Program-made: the position numbers and the translations under genes | Shown: positions 29,917 to 39,346 of the stretch, piece by piece | Layout of the letters: each line of letters opens with the position of its first letter | Position numbering within the stretch: the first letter of the stretch is position 1 | From: Dyella sp. BiH032 | GTDB lineage: Bacteria; Pseudomonadota; Gammaproteobacteria; Xanthomonadales; Rhodanobacteraceae | Direction: 5' to 3' | Length of the DNA stretch: 64,000 nt | Assembly (NCBI RefSeq): GCF_031954525.1 | Contig: NZ_CP134867.1 | Span: 4,931,956 to 4,995,955, forward strand | The notes under the pieces: generated by a model | What the model saw: the letters and a program-made list of their open reading frames with translations, nothing else | Databases searched by the model: none | Told to the model about the DNA's origin: nothing

Positions 29917-31185
29917 TCAAGGCACGACGATGTTTCCAGAATTACCTACGGCATTGTTATTGCCGTTATAGGTCGCTATGCCGTATACGTAAATTTTCTT
30001 ACCGAAGTACTGAGTTCTGATCTGCGTGGTTAACGGAATAGCGAATCGGTAATTCCCACCGGAAACAGCACAACTGCTAGCCACTGCCGGTTCGCTGGCT
30101 GCATTGGCCAGATAACGACCGACATAGATGCCGCCGGCTCCATAAGGAGCGCCGACATAGACGTCGACATAGATCGACTGCGGGACACCCTTTGTGCACG
30201 ACCAGCCACTCAGGATCGGGTCTCCACCTGAATAGGCGATGCCATCCAAGTTACCTATGACCGGATTTGACCATTGTTTGAAAGTTTGACCTATTTGATT
30301 GTAAGGCGTAGTAAGCGAGGGAATATCCCGTACGCCGGGACAGTTGACGTCAGGGCTAAACCAGCGGAACGGTGACAGCCAGATCGCCGTCGGGTCGTCC
30401 AGCATCAGGTCATAGAACTTGAACGGATTGGGGTAGCTGCTACCACCACCAACATCACAGCCACTTGATGCCTTGGGAACGAGGATGGTGCGCTGGTTCG
30501 GTGCAAGCATCGACTTGAGCTGGTCGTACTCCTGGTCCCACCGAGCATCGCTTGCACCATAGTCATCGAAACCTACCCAATCCGTCAGCGTGACGGTATT
30601 GGGCATGTTGACGAACCCCGGCGTCAGAATCATTGCAAGCGGCACCGAGGCAGTTGCTGGATTGCCACGTATCGCGTTGATGGCATTGATCATTGCCGGG
30701 TGTGCAGCACCATCTTGGTCGTACAGACCAGAGAGCTCCGGCTCATCGATGAGGTAGATTGCGGCCACAGTACTGAGCTGCGGATTGCCCGGAATCAGAT
30801 AACCAGCGGATATCAGCCTATCGACGAAGGCTGACCACACAGCGCTTGCGTTGGGTTCGGCCTGCCATTGGCCGGACGCGTTGTACTGAAATACGAACGG
30901 CGTCGCCGTAATAATGGCTTTCACCCCGTTTATGCGGGCCTGTTCCAGCTGCGAGAGTACATACGTCGTCGTACCATCCCTGCCGGCCGCCGTCGTATTA
31001 CCAGCCCACATATCGATGTGATACAGATTGATGCGATTATAGTTCTCGCTGAACGAGGTCGCGCTGCTGTTATAACTTGAAGCATCGTTGTAGAAGTAAC
31101 CGAAATATTGCGGGCTGGCAGATTGTGCCCACCCCATTAACGGGAAAAGCAATATCAATGCCAGCATCCACCTGATCGACGACAT
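29917..31185 (-). CDS. Secreted glycoside-hydrolase-like protein, probably acquired by transfer
   Basis: 422 residues with a signal peptide (WMLALILLFPLMGWAQS). The first ~300 residues look like a TIM barrel: QYFGYFYNDAS, INLYHIDMWAG, GVKAIITATPFVFQYN, AAIYLIDEPELSGLYDQ (candidate acid) and DWVGFDDYGASDARWDQEY. A separate C-terminal beta-rich domain of ~110 residues follows (SGWSCTKGVPQSIYVDVYVG ... KIYVYGIATYNGNNN). I cannot assign a GH family. By eye its G+C is well below that of its neighbours and codon use is more mixed. AAAGGAGG precedes the ATG. It sits alone between a truncated and an intact lipoprotein gene. Confidence 0.65.
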   Translation of the reverse strand: MSSIRWMLALILLFPLMGWAQSASPQYFGYFYNDASSYNSSATSFSENYNRINLYHIDMWAGNTTAAGRDGTTTYVLSQLEQARINGVKAIITATPFVFQYNASGQWQAEPNASAVWSAFVDRLISAGYLIPGNPQLSTVAAIYLIDEPELSGLYDQDGAAHPAMINAINAIRGNPATASVPLAMILTPGFVNMPNTVTLTDWVGFDDYGASDARWDQEYDQLKSMLAPNQRTILVPKASSGCDVGGGSSYPNPFKFYDLMLDDPTAIWLSPFRWFSPDVNCPGVRDIPSLTTPYNQIGQTFKQWSNPVIGNLDGIAYSGGDPILSGWSCTKGVPQSIYVDVYVGAPYGAGGIYVGRYLANAASEPAVASSCAVSGGNYRFAIPLTTQIRTQYFGKKIYVYGIATYNGNNNAVGNSGNIVVP

Positions 31186-31277
31186 ACACAGCCTCCTTTC
31201 CTTATCGATAGTCCTTACTCACCAGCACATGAACATAGACTTGTGACAATCGTGCGTCACCTACCAATCACATGTAG

Positions 31278-31306
31278 AAAAAAGCGCGGTCGTCCCGCGC
31301 TTTTTT
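31278..31306. terminator. Bidirectional terminator
   Basis: AAAAAAGCGCGG-TCGTC-CCGCGCTTTTTT forms a 12-bp stem with A and T tracts on both sides, directly after the lipoprotein stop. Confidence 0.9.
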
Positions 31307-31321
31307 CTCGAAGAAATCAAC

Positions 31322-31819
31322 TTACTTCACCGAGAAGTCCTTCGTCCCCGCCGGCTGCCCGTTGAGGGTGACGTCCACCTTGTAGTTGCCCGCAGGCCAG
31401 CCATCCGGCTTGCTGATCTCGAACGAGGTGGTGGCCGGGCCGGTCGGCGCGATGGTCTTGCTGTCTTCCTTCACCGTCTGGCCGTCCTGGTAAGTCCACT
31501 TCACTGCGATAGTGGCGTTGCCGCTGCCGGTGGTGCTGACGGCGGCGTAGATCGAATCCTTCGGACTGAACGTGGTGGTGGCGGTCGTGACCTTCTGGTC
31601 CGCGCCCACGGCGCTGCCCAGATCGATGGATGCCAGGCTGACGGCCTCTGCCGGCGCCGGTGCCGGCGCGGCGGGCGTAGCCGGCTGCGCCGCGGTGGCG
31701 CTCGCGGCCGGCGGCGCGGCGGTAGGCGCCGTGGCGTCTTCTTTCTTGCCGCAGGCGGACAGGGCGACCGCCGCGGTCAGGGCGAAAGCAGCAAGGTAAG
31801 CGGTACGGGTGATCTTCAT
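31322..31819 (-). CDS. Lipoprotein with Ala/Pro-rich linker and C-terminal Ig-like domain
   Basis: 165 residues: lipoprotein signal with lipobox ALSAC, a basic start (GKKED), an Ala/Pro/Thr linker of ~45 residues, then a ~95-residue beta-rich domain (IDLGSAVGADQKVTTATTTF, IYAAVSTTGSGNATIAVKW, TSFEISKPDGWPAGNYKVDV). A paralog lies at 59114-59674 and a broken one at 29518-29619. The function is unknown; the linker suggests the domain is held away from the membrane. It follows a LysM-protein gene by 14 bases, probably in one transcript, and is followed by a strong terminator. Confidence 0.8.
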   Translation of the reverse strand: MKITRTAYLAAFALTAAVALSACGKKEDATAPTAAPPAASATAAQPATPAAPAPAPAEAVSLASIDLGSAVGADQKVTTATTTFSPKDSIYAAVSTTGSGNATIAVKWTYQDGQTVKEDSKTIAPTGPATTSFEISKPDGWPAGNYKVDVTLNGQPAGTKDFSVK

Positions 31820-31833
31820 GCGTCGTTTCCTCT

Positions 31834-32127
31834 TCAGTCCTTGGCGGGGATCTTCAGTACCTGACCGGGCTTGATCAGGTCAGGGTTGCTCAGCTGGTCG
31901 CGGTTGGCATCGAAGATGCGCTTCCAATCGGCACTGCCGTAGAAGTGCTTGGCGATCTTGGAGAGGTTGTCGCCGGATTGCACCGTATAGGTCTGCTCGC
32001 CATCCGGCGCAGTCGAAGCGACCTTGCTCTCCACATTGCTGAAGTCCGCCTTGGGCGCATCGGGCGCCGTCGAACGGACCTCGCTCTGCACATTGGAGAA
32101 ATCGGGTTTTCCCGTTTCATTGCCCAT
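31834..32127 (-). CDS. Small LysM-domain protein (Kbp/YgaU-like)
   Basis: 97 residues. The C-terminal LysM domain (QTYTVQSGDNLSKIAKHFYG ... DLIKPGQVLKIPAKD) resembles the potassium-binding protein Kbp. The N-terminus carries two imperfect copies of a ~19-residue unit (DFSNVQSEVRSTAPDAPKA and DFSNVESKVASTAPDG). There is no signal peptide, as in YgaU/Kbp. A strong ribosome site, AAGGAGGAG, precedes the ATG. It is likely co-transcribed with the lipoprotein gene. Confidence 0.88.
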   Translation of the reverse strand: MGNETGKPDFSNVQSEVRSTAPDAPKADFSNVESKVASTAPDGEQTYTVQSGDNLSKIAKHFYGSADWKRIFDANRDQLSNPDLIKPGQVLKIPAKD

Positions 32128-32240
32128 CGAACACTCCTCCTTCCCGTAAGGAGCGGCCAGTGTTCCGGCTCGGGGGTTAACGTGCCGTTATTGCGGGGGC
32201 TCGGTGACACTGGCGTGGGGTTTTTCGCCAGCACCCACAC

Positions 32241-32614
32241 CTTATCCCGCCTTCTCCCCAGAGGGGAGAAGGCGAAGTGAGGTACCGCGGCAAGCAGCCA
32301 ACGACCAAGCAAGAGCGAGCGAAGCGACGCTCCGTACGGCTCTTGATCTCCCGGGTTCCCTTCGCGGCGGTGAGGGCTGGACGATCAGGCCGCCGCAGGC
32401 GGGCGGGGACAGGACGTCCCCGCCTTTTCGATTCGGGCATGGATGCCCGATCGAAAAGCCCGGCCAGCCCTCAACGCACCCGGAGCAGCGTAGGCTGCGG
32501 AGGGCGCCGCGCAGGGGGCCCTTCTTCTTGGTTACTTCTTCTTGGGCAAGCAAGAAGAAGTAACTCGCTCTCCGGCAGGAGAGCGAAACCCTCGCCCTCC
32601 GGGCGAGACAAGGC
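32241..32614. repeat. Multi-hairpin composite repeat, copy A
   Basis: About 370 bases repeated in inverted orientation at 58656-59025. It contains six consecutive hairpins: 32249-32273 (11-bp arms, AGA loop), 32403-32423 (GCGGGGAC arms), 32425-32457 (TTTTCGAT...ATCGAAAA), 32531-32564 (GTTACTTCTTCTTG arms of 14 bp), 32565-32586 (TCGCTCTCC arms) and 32591-32607 (CTCGCCC arms). No gene is supported in the gap 32128-32670. The element lies upstream of the LysM gene and past the end of mdtC. Confidence 0.85.
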
Positions 32615-32670
32615 TGGCAACCAGCTACGCGAGGGCGTGGACCAGTCCCCGCGGGACCACCAAGCGCCGC

Positions 32671-35600
32671 TCACGACGCGCGCACCACCGCCCCCGCGCG
32701 CTCACGCCGGCGCGCCCGCCGCACCTTCCACCGATCCGCCAGACAACTGAAAATCACATACAACGCCGGCGTACTCAGCAACGTCAAACTCTGCGAGATC
32801 AACAAACCGCCGATCAGCGCGATACCCAGCGGCCGCCGCAACTCCGACCCCTCGCCCAACCCGATCGCGATCGGCAAGGCCGCGAGAATCGCCACCATCG
32901 TCGTCATCATGATCGGCCGGAAGCGCACGATGCAGGCCTCGCGTGCCGCCTCGAGCGGCGACTTGCCGTGCTCGCGCTGCGCAACCAGGGCGAAGTCGAT
33001 CATCATGATCGCGTTCTTCTTCACGATGCCGATCAACAGCACCAGTGCGATCTGCGCAACGATCGACAACTCCGTATCCGTGACCCACAGCGCCAGCAAC
33101 GCGCCCATGCCGGCCGCCGGCAAGGTCGAAAGAATCGTCACCGGGTGGATAAGGCTCTCGTAGAGCATGCCAAGCACGATGTACACGGTGATGATCGCCG
33201 CCGCGAGCAACAACAGCATGCCGCTCTGCGACTGCTGGAAACGCCGGAAATCACCGCCGACGTTGAGCCGGATGTCGCCCGGCATGCGCATGTTCGAGAT
33301 GGTCGCCTGCACGATCTGCATCGCCTCGCCCATGCTCACGCCAGGCGCGAGATTGAAGCTCAGGTCCATCGTCGAATACTGGTCCTCGTGCGAAATGGTG
33401 GACGGCGCCACCCCGGGTTCCTGCCGCGCGAAGGCGGTGAGCGGCACCATCTCGCCCTTGTTGCTGGAGACGTAGATGCGGTTGATTGCCTCCGGCGTAG
33501 CCGTCTCGTTGGGCAGCGCGTTGAGCACCACCTTGTACTGATTGATGTCCGAATAGATGGTGGAGACCTGGCGCTGGCCGAAGGCGTTGTACAGCGCACT
33601 GTCGATGGTGCCGATGCCCACGCCCAGGCGCGCGGCTTTGTCGCGATCGACGACGATGTTCTGGCGCAGGCCCGCATCGTCGATGTCCGAGCCCACGTCC
33701 TTGAGCTTGGGGTTCTTCTTCAGCTCGTTGACCAGCTTAGGCAGCCATTCCTGCAATTCGTTGACGTCATTACCCTGCAGCGAAATCTGGTACTGCGCGC
33801 CCTGCCCACCGCCGCCGAATCCGCCGCTGGGCAGGTCCTGCAGCGGGCGCAGGCGCAGGTTGAGGTCCGGATACTTCGCCGCCTTGGCGCTCAGCCGGTC
33901 CAGCACCTGGAAGGTGGTCTCGCGGCGTCCATCGGCGCGGGTCTTCAGCTCGATGCTGAAGGAGCCGCTGGTGCCGGTGCGGCTGGTACCCAGGCGCGAG
34001 CTGACCGACTTCACCGCCGGATCGGCCAGCAGCATCGCGGTGATGCGCTCCTGGCGGCTGATCGTCTCGCCGAAGGACACCGTGGCGCTGGAGGTGGAGC
34101 GGCCCCAGATCAGGCCGGTGTCCTGCTGGGGAAACAGGCCGGTGCGCACGGCGCTGCCCAGGAACACCGTCGCCACGATCAGCGCCAGCGGCGTCAGCGC
34201 GAACAGCAGTGCGTGGCGCAACGAAAAATTGAGTGCAGCCGTATAGATGGCCAGCATGCCGCCGTGGAAGCGATCAAGCGCCCGATCCAGCCGCGAAGGC
34301 TCCTTGCGCTTCTGGTCGTCGTGCGCGCGCAGGAACCGCCCGCACAGCGAGGGCGTCAGGGTCAGCGACACGAACATCGACATGACGATGGCGGCCACCA
34401 GCGTCAGGGTGAATTCGTGCATGAACAGACCGACGAAGCCGCTGGCGAACAGCAGCGGGATGAATACCGCCACCAGCGAGGCGGTAATCGAGACGATGGT
34501 GAAGCCGATCTCCCGCGCGCCCAGCAGCGTGGCCTGCAGCCGGGGAATGCCCTCGTCCATGTGCCGGATCACGTTCTCGATCACCACGATGGCATCGTCC
34601 ACCACGAAGCCGATCGCGATCACCAGGGCCAGCAGAGTGAGGTTGTTGAGCGTATAGCCGAACACGTACATGCATACGAAGGCGCCGGCGAGCGACAGGG
34701 GCACGGCCACCGCGGCGATGAGGGTAGGCGCCAGCCGGCGCAGGAACAGCGCCATGGTCAGTACCACCATGGCCAGGCTGATCAGCAAGGTGGCCTGCAC
34801 TTCATGCAGCGAGGCACGGATGGTCGGCGTGCCGTCGAAATACGGAGTCAGCGTGGTTCCTGGCGTCAGGAAGCCGCGCAGCGTCGGGATCAGGTCACGC
34901 ACCGCGTCCACGGTGGCGATGACGTTGGCGTCCGACTTCTTGTACACGTACATCAGCACCGCCGGCTTGTCCTGGAACCAGGCGGCCTGGTACGCGTCCT
35001 GCTGGCCGGCGTAGACCTTGGCCACGTCCGAGAGGCGCACCGGCGTGCCGTTGCGCATGGCGATCACCAGGTCGGCGAATTCCTCGGCGGAATGCAGGTT
35101 GTCGTTGGCGGTGATCGCCATGGTGGTCAGGCCGTTCGACAGGAACCCCTGCGGCGAGGTCACGTTGGCGGCGATCAGCGCATTGCGCACCTGATCCGGC
35201 GACAAGCCCATCGAGTTGAGCGCGCGCAGATTGAGGTCCACGCGGATGGCCGGCGTGGCCGCGCCGGCGATGTCCACCGACGACACGCCGTCCAGCTGGC
35301 GCAGGCGCTGCGCCAGCAGCGAATCGGCGACGTTGTAGAGCGCAGCCGCGGATTGCGTATCCGACGTCAGCGCGAACGCGATGATCGGGTCGTCGTTCGG
35401 ATTGGCCTTCTGGTAGCTCGGCGGGCTGTTGAGGCCGGTCGGCAGATCCGGCTGGGCGGCATTGATCGCCGCCTGCACGTCGCGCGCGGCCGAGTCCAGG
35501 TTGCGACCGCTCTGGAAGATCATGAATACCGCGGTGCTGCCCTCGGAACTGCGCGAGCGCATGGTGTCGATGCCCGGCACCTGGCCCAGGTGGCGCTCCA

Positions 35601-35799
35601 GCGGCGCGGCCACGGTAGAGGCCATCGTGTTGGCGTCGGCGCCGGCCTGGCTGGCCTGCACGAAGATCACGGGGAACTGGATCTCCGGCAGCGCGGCTAC
35701 GCCGAGCAGGGAGTAGCAGATGATCCCGAGCACGAACACGCCGATGGCGAGCAGCGAGGTACCGATCGGGCGGCGGATGAACGGGCCGGAGATGTTCAT
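32671..35799 (-). CDS. mdtC: RND multidrug efflux inner-membrane subunit (MdtC-like)
   Basis: 1042 residues, the full length of a proton-driven HAE1-type RND pump. It has the N-terminal FIRRPIGTSLLAIGVFVLG, the TM4 pair of aspartates in AIGFVVDDAIVVIENVIRHM used for proton relay, the porter loops, and the C-terminal GIVKKNAIMMIDFALVAQRE and RFRPIMMTTMVAI blocks. It is third in the operon after mdtA and mdtB, as in E. coli mdtABC, where MdtB and MdtC form a mixed trimer. A strong hairpin lies in the 196-base gap between mdtB and mdtC. No outer-membrane factor gene is in the window. Confidence 0.93.
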   Translation of the reverse strand: MNISGPFIRRPIGTSLLAIGVFVLGIICYSLLGVAALPEIQFPVIFVQASQAGADANTMASTVAAPLERHLGQVPGIDTMRSRSSEGSTAVFMIFQSGRNLDSAARDVQAAINAAQPDLPTGLNSPPSYQKANPNDDPIIAFALTSDTQSAAALYNVADSLLAQRLRQLDGVSSVDIAGAATPAIRVDLNLRALNSMGLSPDQVRNALIAANVTSPQGFLSNGLTTMAITANDNLHSAEEFADLVIAMRNGTPVRLSDVAKVYAGQQDAYQAAWFQDKPAVLMYVYKKSDANVIATVDAVRDLIPTLRGFLTPGTTLTPYFDGTPTIRASLHEVQATLLISLAMVVLTMALFLRRLAPTLIAAVAVPLSLAGAFVCMYVFGYTLNNLTLLALVIAIGFVVDDAIVVIENVIRHMDEGIPRLQATLLGAREIGFTIVSITASLVAVFIPLLFASGFVGLFMHEFTLTLVAAIVMSMFVSLTLTPSLCGRFLRAHDDQKRKEPSRLDRALDRFHGGMLAIYTAALNFSLRHALLFALTPLALIVATVFLGSAVRTGLFPQQDTGLIWGRSTSSATVSFGETISRQERITAMLLADPAVKSVSSRLGTSRTGTSGSFSIELKTRADGRRETTFQVLDRLSAKAAKYPDLNLRLRPLQDLPSGGFGGGGQGAQYQISLQGNDVNELQEWLPKLVNELKKNPKLKDVGSDIDDAGLRQNIVVDRDKAARLGVGIGTIDSALYNAFGQRQVSTIYSDINQYKVVLNALPNETATPEAINRIYVSSNKGEMVPLTAFARQEPGVAPSTISHEDQYSTMDLSFNLAPGVSMGEAMQIVQATISNMRMPGDIRLNVGGDFRRFQQSQSGMLLLLAAAIITVYIVLGMLYESLIHPVTILSTLPAAGMGALLALWVTDTELSIVAQIALVLLIGIVKKNAIMMIDFALVAQREHGKSPLEAAREACIVRFRPIMMTTMVAILAALPIAIGLGEGSELRRPLGIALIGGLLISQSLTLLSTPALYVIFSCLADRWKVRRARRRERAGAVVRAS

Positions 35800-35930
35800 G
35801 CGGTTAGCGTAGCGGGGGAATGGCCGGTCCCGCGTAGGGAACGGGTGAAGCGGAGTCCGTCATGCTCAACGCGCCAGCGCCGCATCGGTTGATCGGGTGC
35901 CATGGCAACTGCCGCCCCAGGACGCCGAAA

Positions 35931-35956
35931 GGGGCGGGGCCTCACGGCCCCACCCC
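35931..35956 (-). terminator. Strong hairpin between mdtB and mdtC
   Basis: GGGGCGGGGCC-TCAC-GGCCCCACCCC folds with one mismatch. On the transcribed minus strand it is followed by TTTC. It may cause partial termination or protect RNA, lowering mdtC expression relative to mdtB. Confidence 0.5.
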
Positions 35957-35995
35957 TCGTTTCGCAGCGCGCTCCGGCCGGCCGGTCGGGCGGCT

Positions 35996-38900
35996 TCACG
36001 CCGCCGCGCTTCCGCCGGTGGCCGCGCGTTCCAGCGCACGGCGTTCGCGACGAACCTTCAGCCATTCGGAGAACCGCTCCATGTACAGGTAGATCACCGG
36101 CGTCGTGTACAGAGTGACGAGCTGGGACAACAGCAGGCCGCCGACGATGGAGACGCCCAGCGGCCGGCGCAGCTCCGCGCCGATGCCGTTGCCCAGCGCC
36201 AGGGGCAGCGCGCCGAGCATGGCCGCGGCGGTGGTCATCATGATCGGGCGGAAGCGCAGCAGGCAGGCCCGGCGGATCGCCTCGGCAGCGCTCATGCCGG
36301 TGCGCTGCGCCTCAATCGCGAAGTCGATCATCATGATCGCGTTCTTCTTCACGATGCCGATCAGCAGCACGATGCCCACGATGCCGTCCACCGACAGGCT
36401 CATGCCGCACAGGATCAGCGCCAGCAATGCGCCCACGCCGGCCGGCGGCAGGGTGGAGATGATGGTCAGCGGGTGGATGTAGCTCTCGTAGAGCACGCCC
36501 AGCACGATGTAGATCACCACGATGGCGGCGAGCAGCAACAGCACTTCATCGCCCAGCGAGGAGGAGAACTCCGCCGCCTTGCCGATGAACTGGCCGCGCA
36601 CCTGCGCCGGGAAGTTCAGCTGCTGCTCCAGCTCGTGGATGGCCTTGACCGCGTCGGACAGCGAATAGCCCGGCGCCACGTTGAACGACAACGTCACCGC
36701 CGGCAGCTGCTGCTGGTGGCTGACCACCAGCGGCGCGCTGGTGACTTGCGCGCTGGCCAGCGAGGCGATCGGAATGGTGCCGCCGGCGCCGACCTGGAAG
36801 CCGATGTTGCCAGTGTTGCCGATACCCGAAGGCGTGGCGGAGTTGCTCGACGCCGCCTGGCCGAACGTGGTGGCGTTGCTGCCGGTCAGCGCACCGTTGC
36901 CGTTGCCGCGCACGGTGAGCTTGTTGAGCAGGTCCTGGCTGGTGCGGAACTCCGGCGCCACTTCCAGCACCACGCGGTACTGGTTGAGCTGGGTGAAGAT
37001 GGTCGAGATCTGGCGCTGGCCGAAGGAGTCGTACAGCGTGTCGTCGATGGTCTGCACCGGCACGCCCAGGCGGCTGGCCTTTTCGCGGTCGATGGTGAGC
37101 TTCAGCGCGTTGCCGCTGTCGGCCAGGTTGTTGTCCACGTCGGCCAGTTCGGGCCGCTGGCGCATGGCCTGGGTCATCTGATTGGCATAGCCGGCCAGCT
37201 CGACCGAGTTCACCGCGGACATCGAGTACTGGTATTCGGTGGCCGCCACGCGGCTGTCCAGCGTGACGTCCTGCACCGGCTTGAGGTACAGCGCGACACC
37301 CGGGATGCCGGACACCGCCTGCTGCAGGCGCGGCAGGATGTCGCCCAGTCCGCCGCGGTCGCCGCGATCCTTCAGCACGATGCTCAGCTGGCCCTGGTTG
37401 AGCGTGGGGTTGATCGAACCGGCGCCGATGAAGGCAGCCACGCCACTGACCGCCGGGTCCTTGCGCAAGGCCTCGGCCACGGCCTGGGTGCGCTGCTCCA
37501 TCTGCGGGAAGGCCACGTTCTGGTCCGCCTGCACCACGCCGGTGATCAGGCCGGTGTCCTGCTCGGGCAGCAGGCCCTTGGGAATCGCGACGTAGAGGAA
37601 CACCGTCACCACCACGGTGACCAGCGCGACGAAGATGGTGAAACGCTGGTGCGCGAGGACCCAGCCCAGGGTGCGGTCGTACAGGTCCACCGTGCGCGAC
37701 CACACGGTCTGCTTGCCGGCGGCGGCGTGGCGCTCGTGCGCGTCGTCGCCCTCCGGCAGCGCGTCCGGCTTGAGCAGGTAGGCGCACATCATCGGCGTCA
37801 GGGTCAGCGACACCAGCATGGAGATCGCCACCGCGATGGTCAGCACCCAGGCGAACTCGTGGAACAGGCGTCCGGTGACGCCGGGCATCAGCAGCAGCGG
37901 CAGGAACACGGCGATCAGCGAGACGGTCAGCGACAGCACCGTGAAGCCGATTTCCTTGGCGCCGATCTCCGCCGCCTCCTTGCCGCTCTTGCCTTGCTCG
38001 ATGTAGCGGACGATGTTCTCGATCATCACGATCGCGTCGTCCACCACGAAGCCGGTGGCGACGGTCAGCGCCATCAGCGAGAGGTTGTCCAGCGACATGC
38101 CGGCGAAGGCCATCACGCCGAAGGTGCCCATCAGCGACAGCGGCACCGCGACCGATGGAATGATCGTCGCCCACAGGCGCCGCAGGAACACGAAGATCAC
38201 GGCCACCACCAGGAAGACGGTGAGGATCAGCGTGAACTGCACGTCCTCCACCGACGCGCGGATGGTGATGGTGCGGTCGGCGAACACATCCAGGTGCACG
38301 TCCGCCGGCAGCACGCTGCGCAGTTCCGGCATGATTGCGCGGATGTGCTCGACCGTCTGCACGATGTTGGCACCCGGCTGGCGGCGGATATCCAGCAGCA
38401 CCGCCGGCTTGCCGTTGGCCCAGGCGGCGAGCTGGTCGTTCTCCACGCCGTCGACCACGCGCGCCACGTCGGACAGGCGCACGGGCGCGCCGTTCTTGTA
38501 GCTGATGATGGTGGTCTTGTACTCGGCCGCGTCGACCAGCTGGTCGTTGGTGCCGATGCTGTAGCTCTGGGTCTTGCCGTTGAGCGTGCCCTTGGGCGCA
38601 TTCACGTTGGCCTGGGTGAGCGCGCTGCGCACGTCCTCCATGGTCAGGCCGAGGTTGGACAGCTGCGCCGGATTCACCTGGATGCGCACGGCCGGGCGCA
38701 CGTTGCCGGCGATCGACACCAGGCCCACGCCCTGCACCTGCGAGAGCTTCTGCGCCAGGATCGAGTCGGCGTAGTTGTTGACCTCACGCAGCGGCAGGCT
38801 GTCGGAAGTGAGCTTGAGCGTGAGGATCGGCGCGTCGGCCGGGTTCACGCGGTTGTACACCGGCGGATACGGCAGATTGTTCGGCAGCGTGCCCTTGGCC

Positions 38901-39241
38901 TGGTTGATGGCGGCCTGCACGTCCTGCGCGGCGATGTCGATGTCGCGATCCATGGCGAACTGCAGCACGATGGTCGACAGGCCCGCGGACGAGTCCGAGG
39001 TCATCATCGTCAGGCCGGAGATCTGGCCGAAGTTGCGCTCCAGCGGGGTGGTGATCAGCGCCGCCATGGTGGACGCGCTGGCGCCCGGATACTGGGTGGT
39101 GACCACCAGGCTGGGCGCGTCGATTTCCGGCAGCGCCGACACCGGCAGCTGCCGGTAGCCCAGGATGCCGAGCAGCATGACCGCCACCATCAGCAGCGAG
39201 GTGGCGATCGGCCGGCGGATGAAGAGCGTCGAGAATCCCAT
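35996..39241 (-). CDS. mdtB: RND multidrug efflux inner-membrane subunit (MdtB-like)
   Basis: 1081 residues with FIRRPIATSLLMVAVMLLGI, the proton-relay motif TGFVVDDAIVMIENIVRYIE and the C-terminal GIVKKNAIMMIDFAIEAQRT and RFRPIMMTTAAAM blocks of HAE1 RND pumps. It is about 40 residues longer than usual, mainly because of a Gly/Ser/Asn-rich insertion in the second periplasmic half (GNGNGALTGSNATTFGQAAS and onward). It partners with the MdtC-like protein and the MdtA-like adaptor. The start at 39241 coincides with the conserved MGFSTLFIRRP. Confidence 0.93.
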   Translation of the reverse strand: MGFSTLFIRRPIATSLLMVAVMLLGILGYRQLPVSALPEIDAPSLVVTTQYPGASASTMAALITTPLERNFGQISGLTMMTSDSSAGLSTIVLQFAMDRDIDIAAQDVQAAINQAKGTLPNNLPYPPVYNRVNPADAPILTLKLTSDSLPLREVNNYADSILAQKLSQVQGVGLVSIAGNVRPAVRIQVNPAQLSNLGLTMEDVRSALTQANVNAPKGTLNGKTQSYSIGTNDQLVDAAEYKTTIISYKNGAPVRLSDVARVVDGVENDQLAAWANGKPAVLLDIRRQPGANIVQTVEHIRAIMPELRSVLPADVHLDVFADRTITIRASVEDVQFTLILTVFLVVAVIFVFLRRLWATIIPSVAVPLSLMGTFGVMAFAGMSLDNLSLMALTVATGFVVDDAIVMIENIVRYIEQGKSGKEAAEIGAKEIGFTVLSLTVSLIAVFLPLLLMPGVTGRLFHEFAWVLTIAVAISMLVSLTLTPMMCAYLLKPDALPEGDDAHERHAAAGKQTVWSRTVDLYDRTLGWVLAHQRFTIFVALVTVVVTVFLYVAIPKGLLPEQDTGLITGVVQADQNVAFPQMEQRTQAVAEALRKDPAVSGVAAFIGAGSINPTLNQGQLSIVLKDRGDRGGLGDILPRLQQAVSGIPGVALYLKPVQDVTLDSRVAATEYQYSMSAVNSVELAGYANQMTQAMRQRPELADVDNNLADSGNALKLTIDREKASRLGVPVQTIDDTLYDSFGQRQISTIFTQLNQYRVVLEVAPEFRTSQDLLNKLTVRGNGNGALTGSNATTFGQAASSNSATPSGIGNTGNIGFQVGAGGTIPIASLASAQVTSAPLVVSHQQQLPAVTLSFNVAPGYSLSDAVKAIHELEQQLNFPAQVRGQFIGKAAEFSSSLGDEVLLLLAAIVVIYIVLGVLYESYIHPLTIISTLPPAGVGALLALILCGMSLSVDGIVGIVLLIGIVKKNAIMMIDFAIEAQRTGMSAAEAIRRACLLRFRPIMMTTAAAMLGALPLALGNGIGAELRRPLGVSIVGGLLLSQLVTLYTTPVIYLYMERFSEWLKVRRERRALERAATGGSAAA

Positions 39242-39346
39242 GGTTACCTGGATGGCCGTCCGTTGTGGACTTCAAGGCGCGGCGCGTCTCTGCGCCGCAC
39301 GTGGCGCCGGGCGTCGCGCTGCAAGCGCGCGCCCGGCCGGTTTGGC

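Noticed and set aside
29477..29971. Possible 164-codon plus-strand gene
   Set aside because: It spans the truncated lipoprotein remnant on the opposite strand and runs into the hydrolase gene antisense. No motif or ribosome site supports it.
32403..32423. Rho-independent terminator within repeat copy A
   Set aside because: The hairpin is strong but is part of a repeated multi-hairpin element, and no gene ends just before it with the expected T tract.
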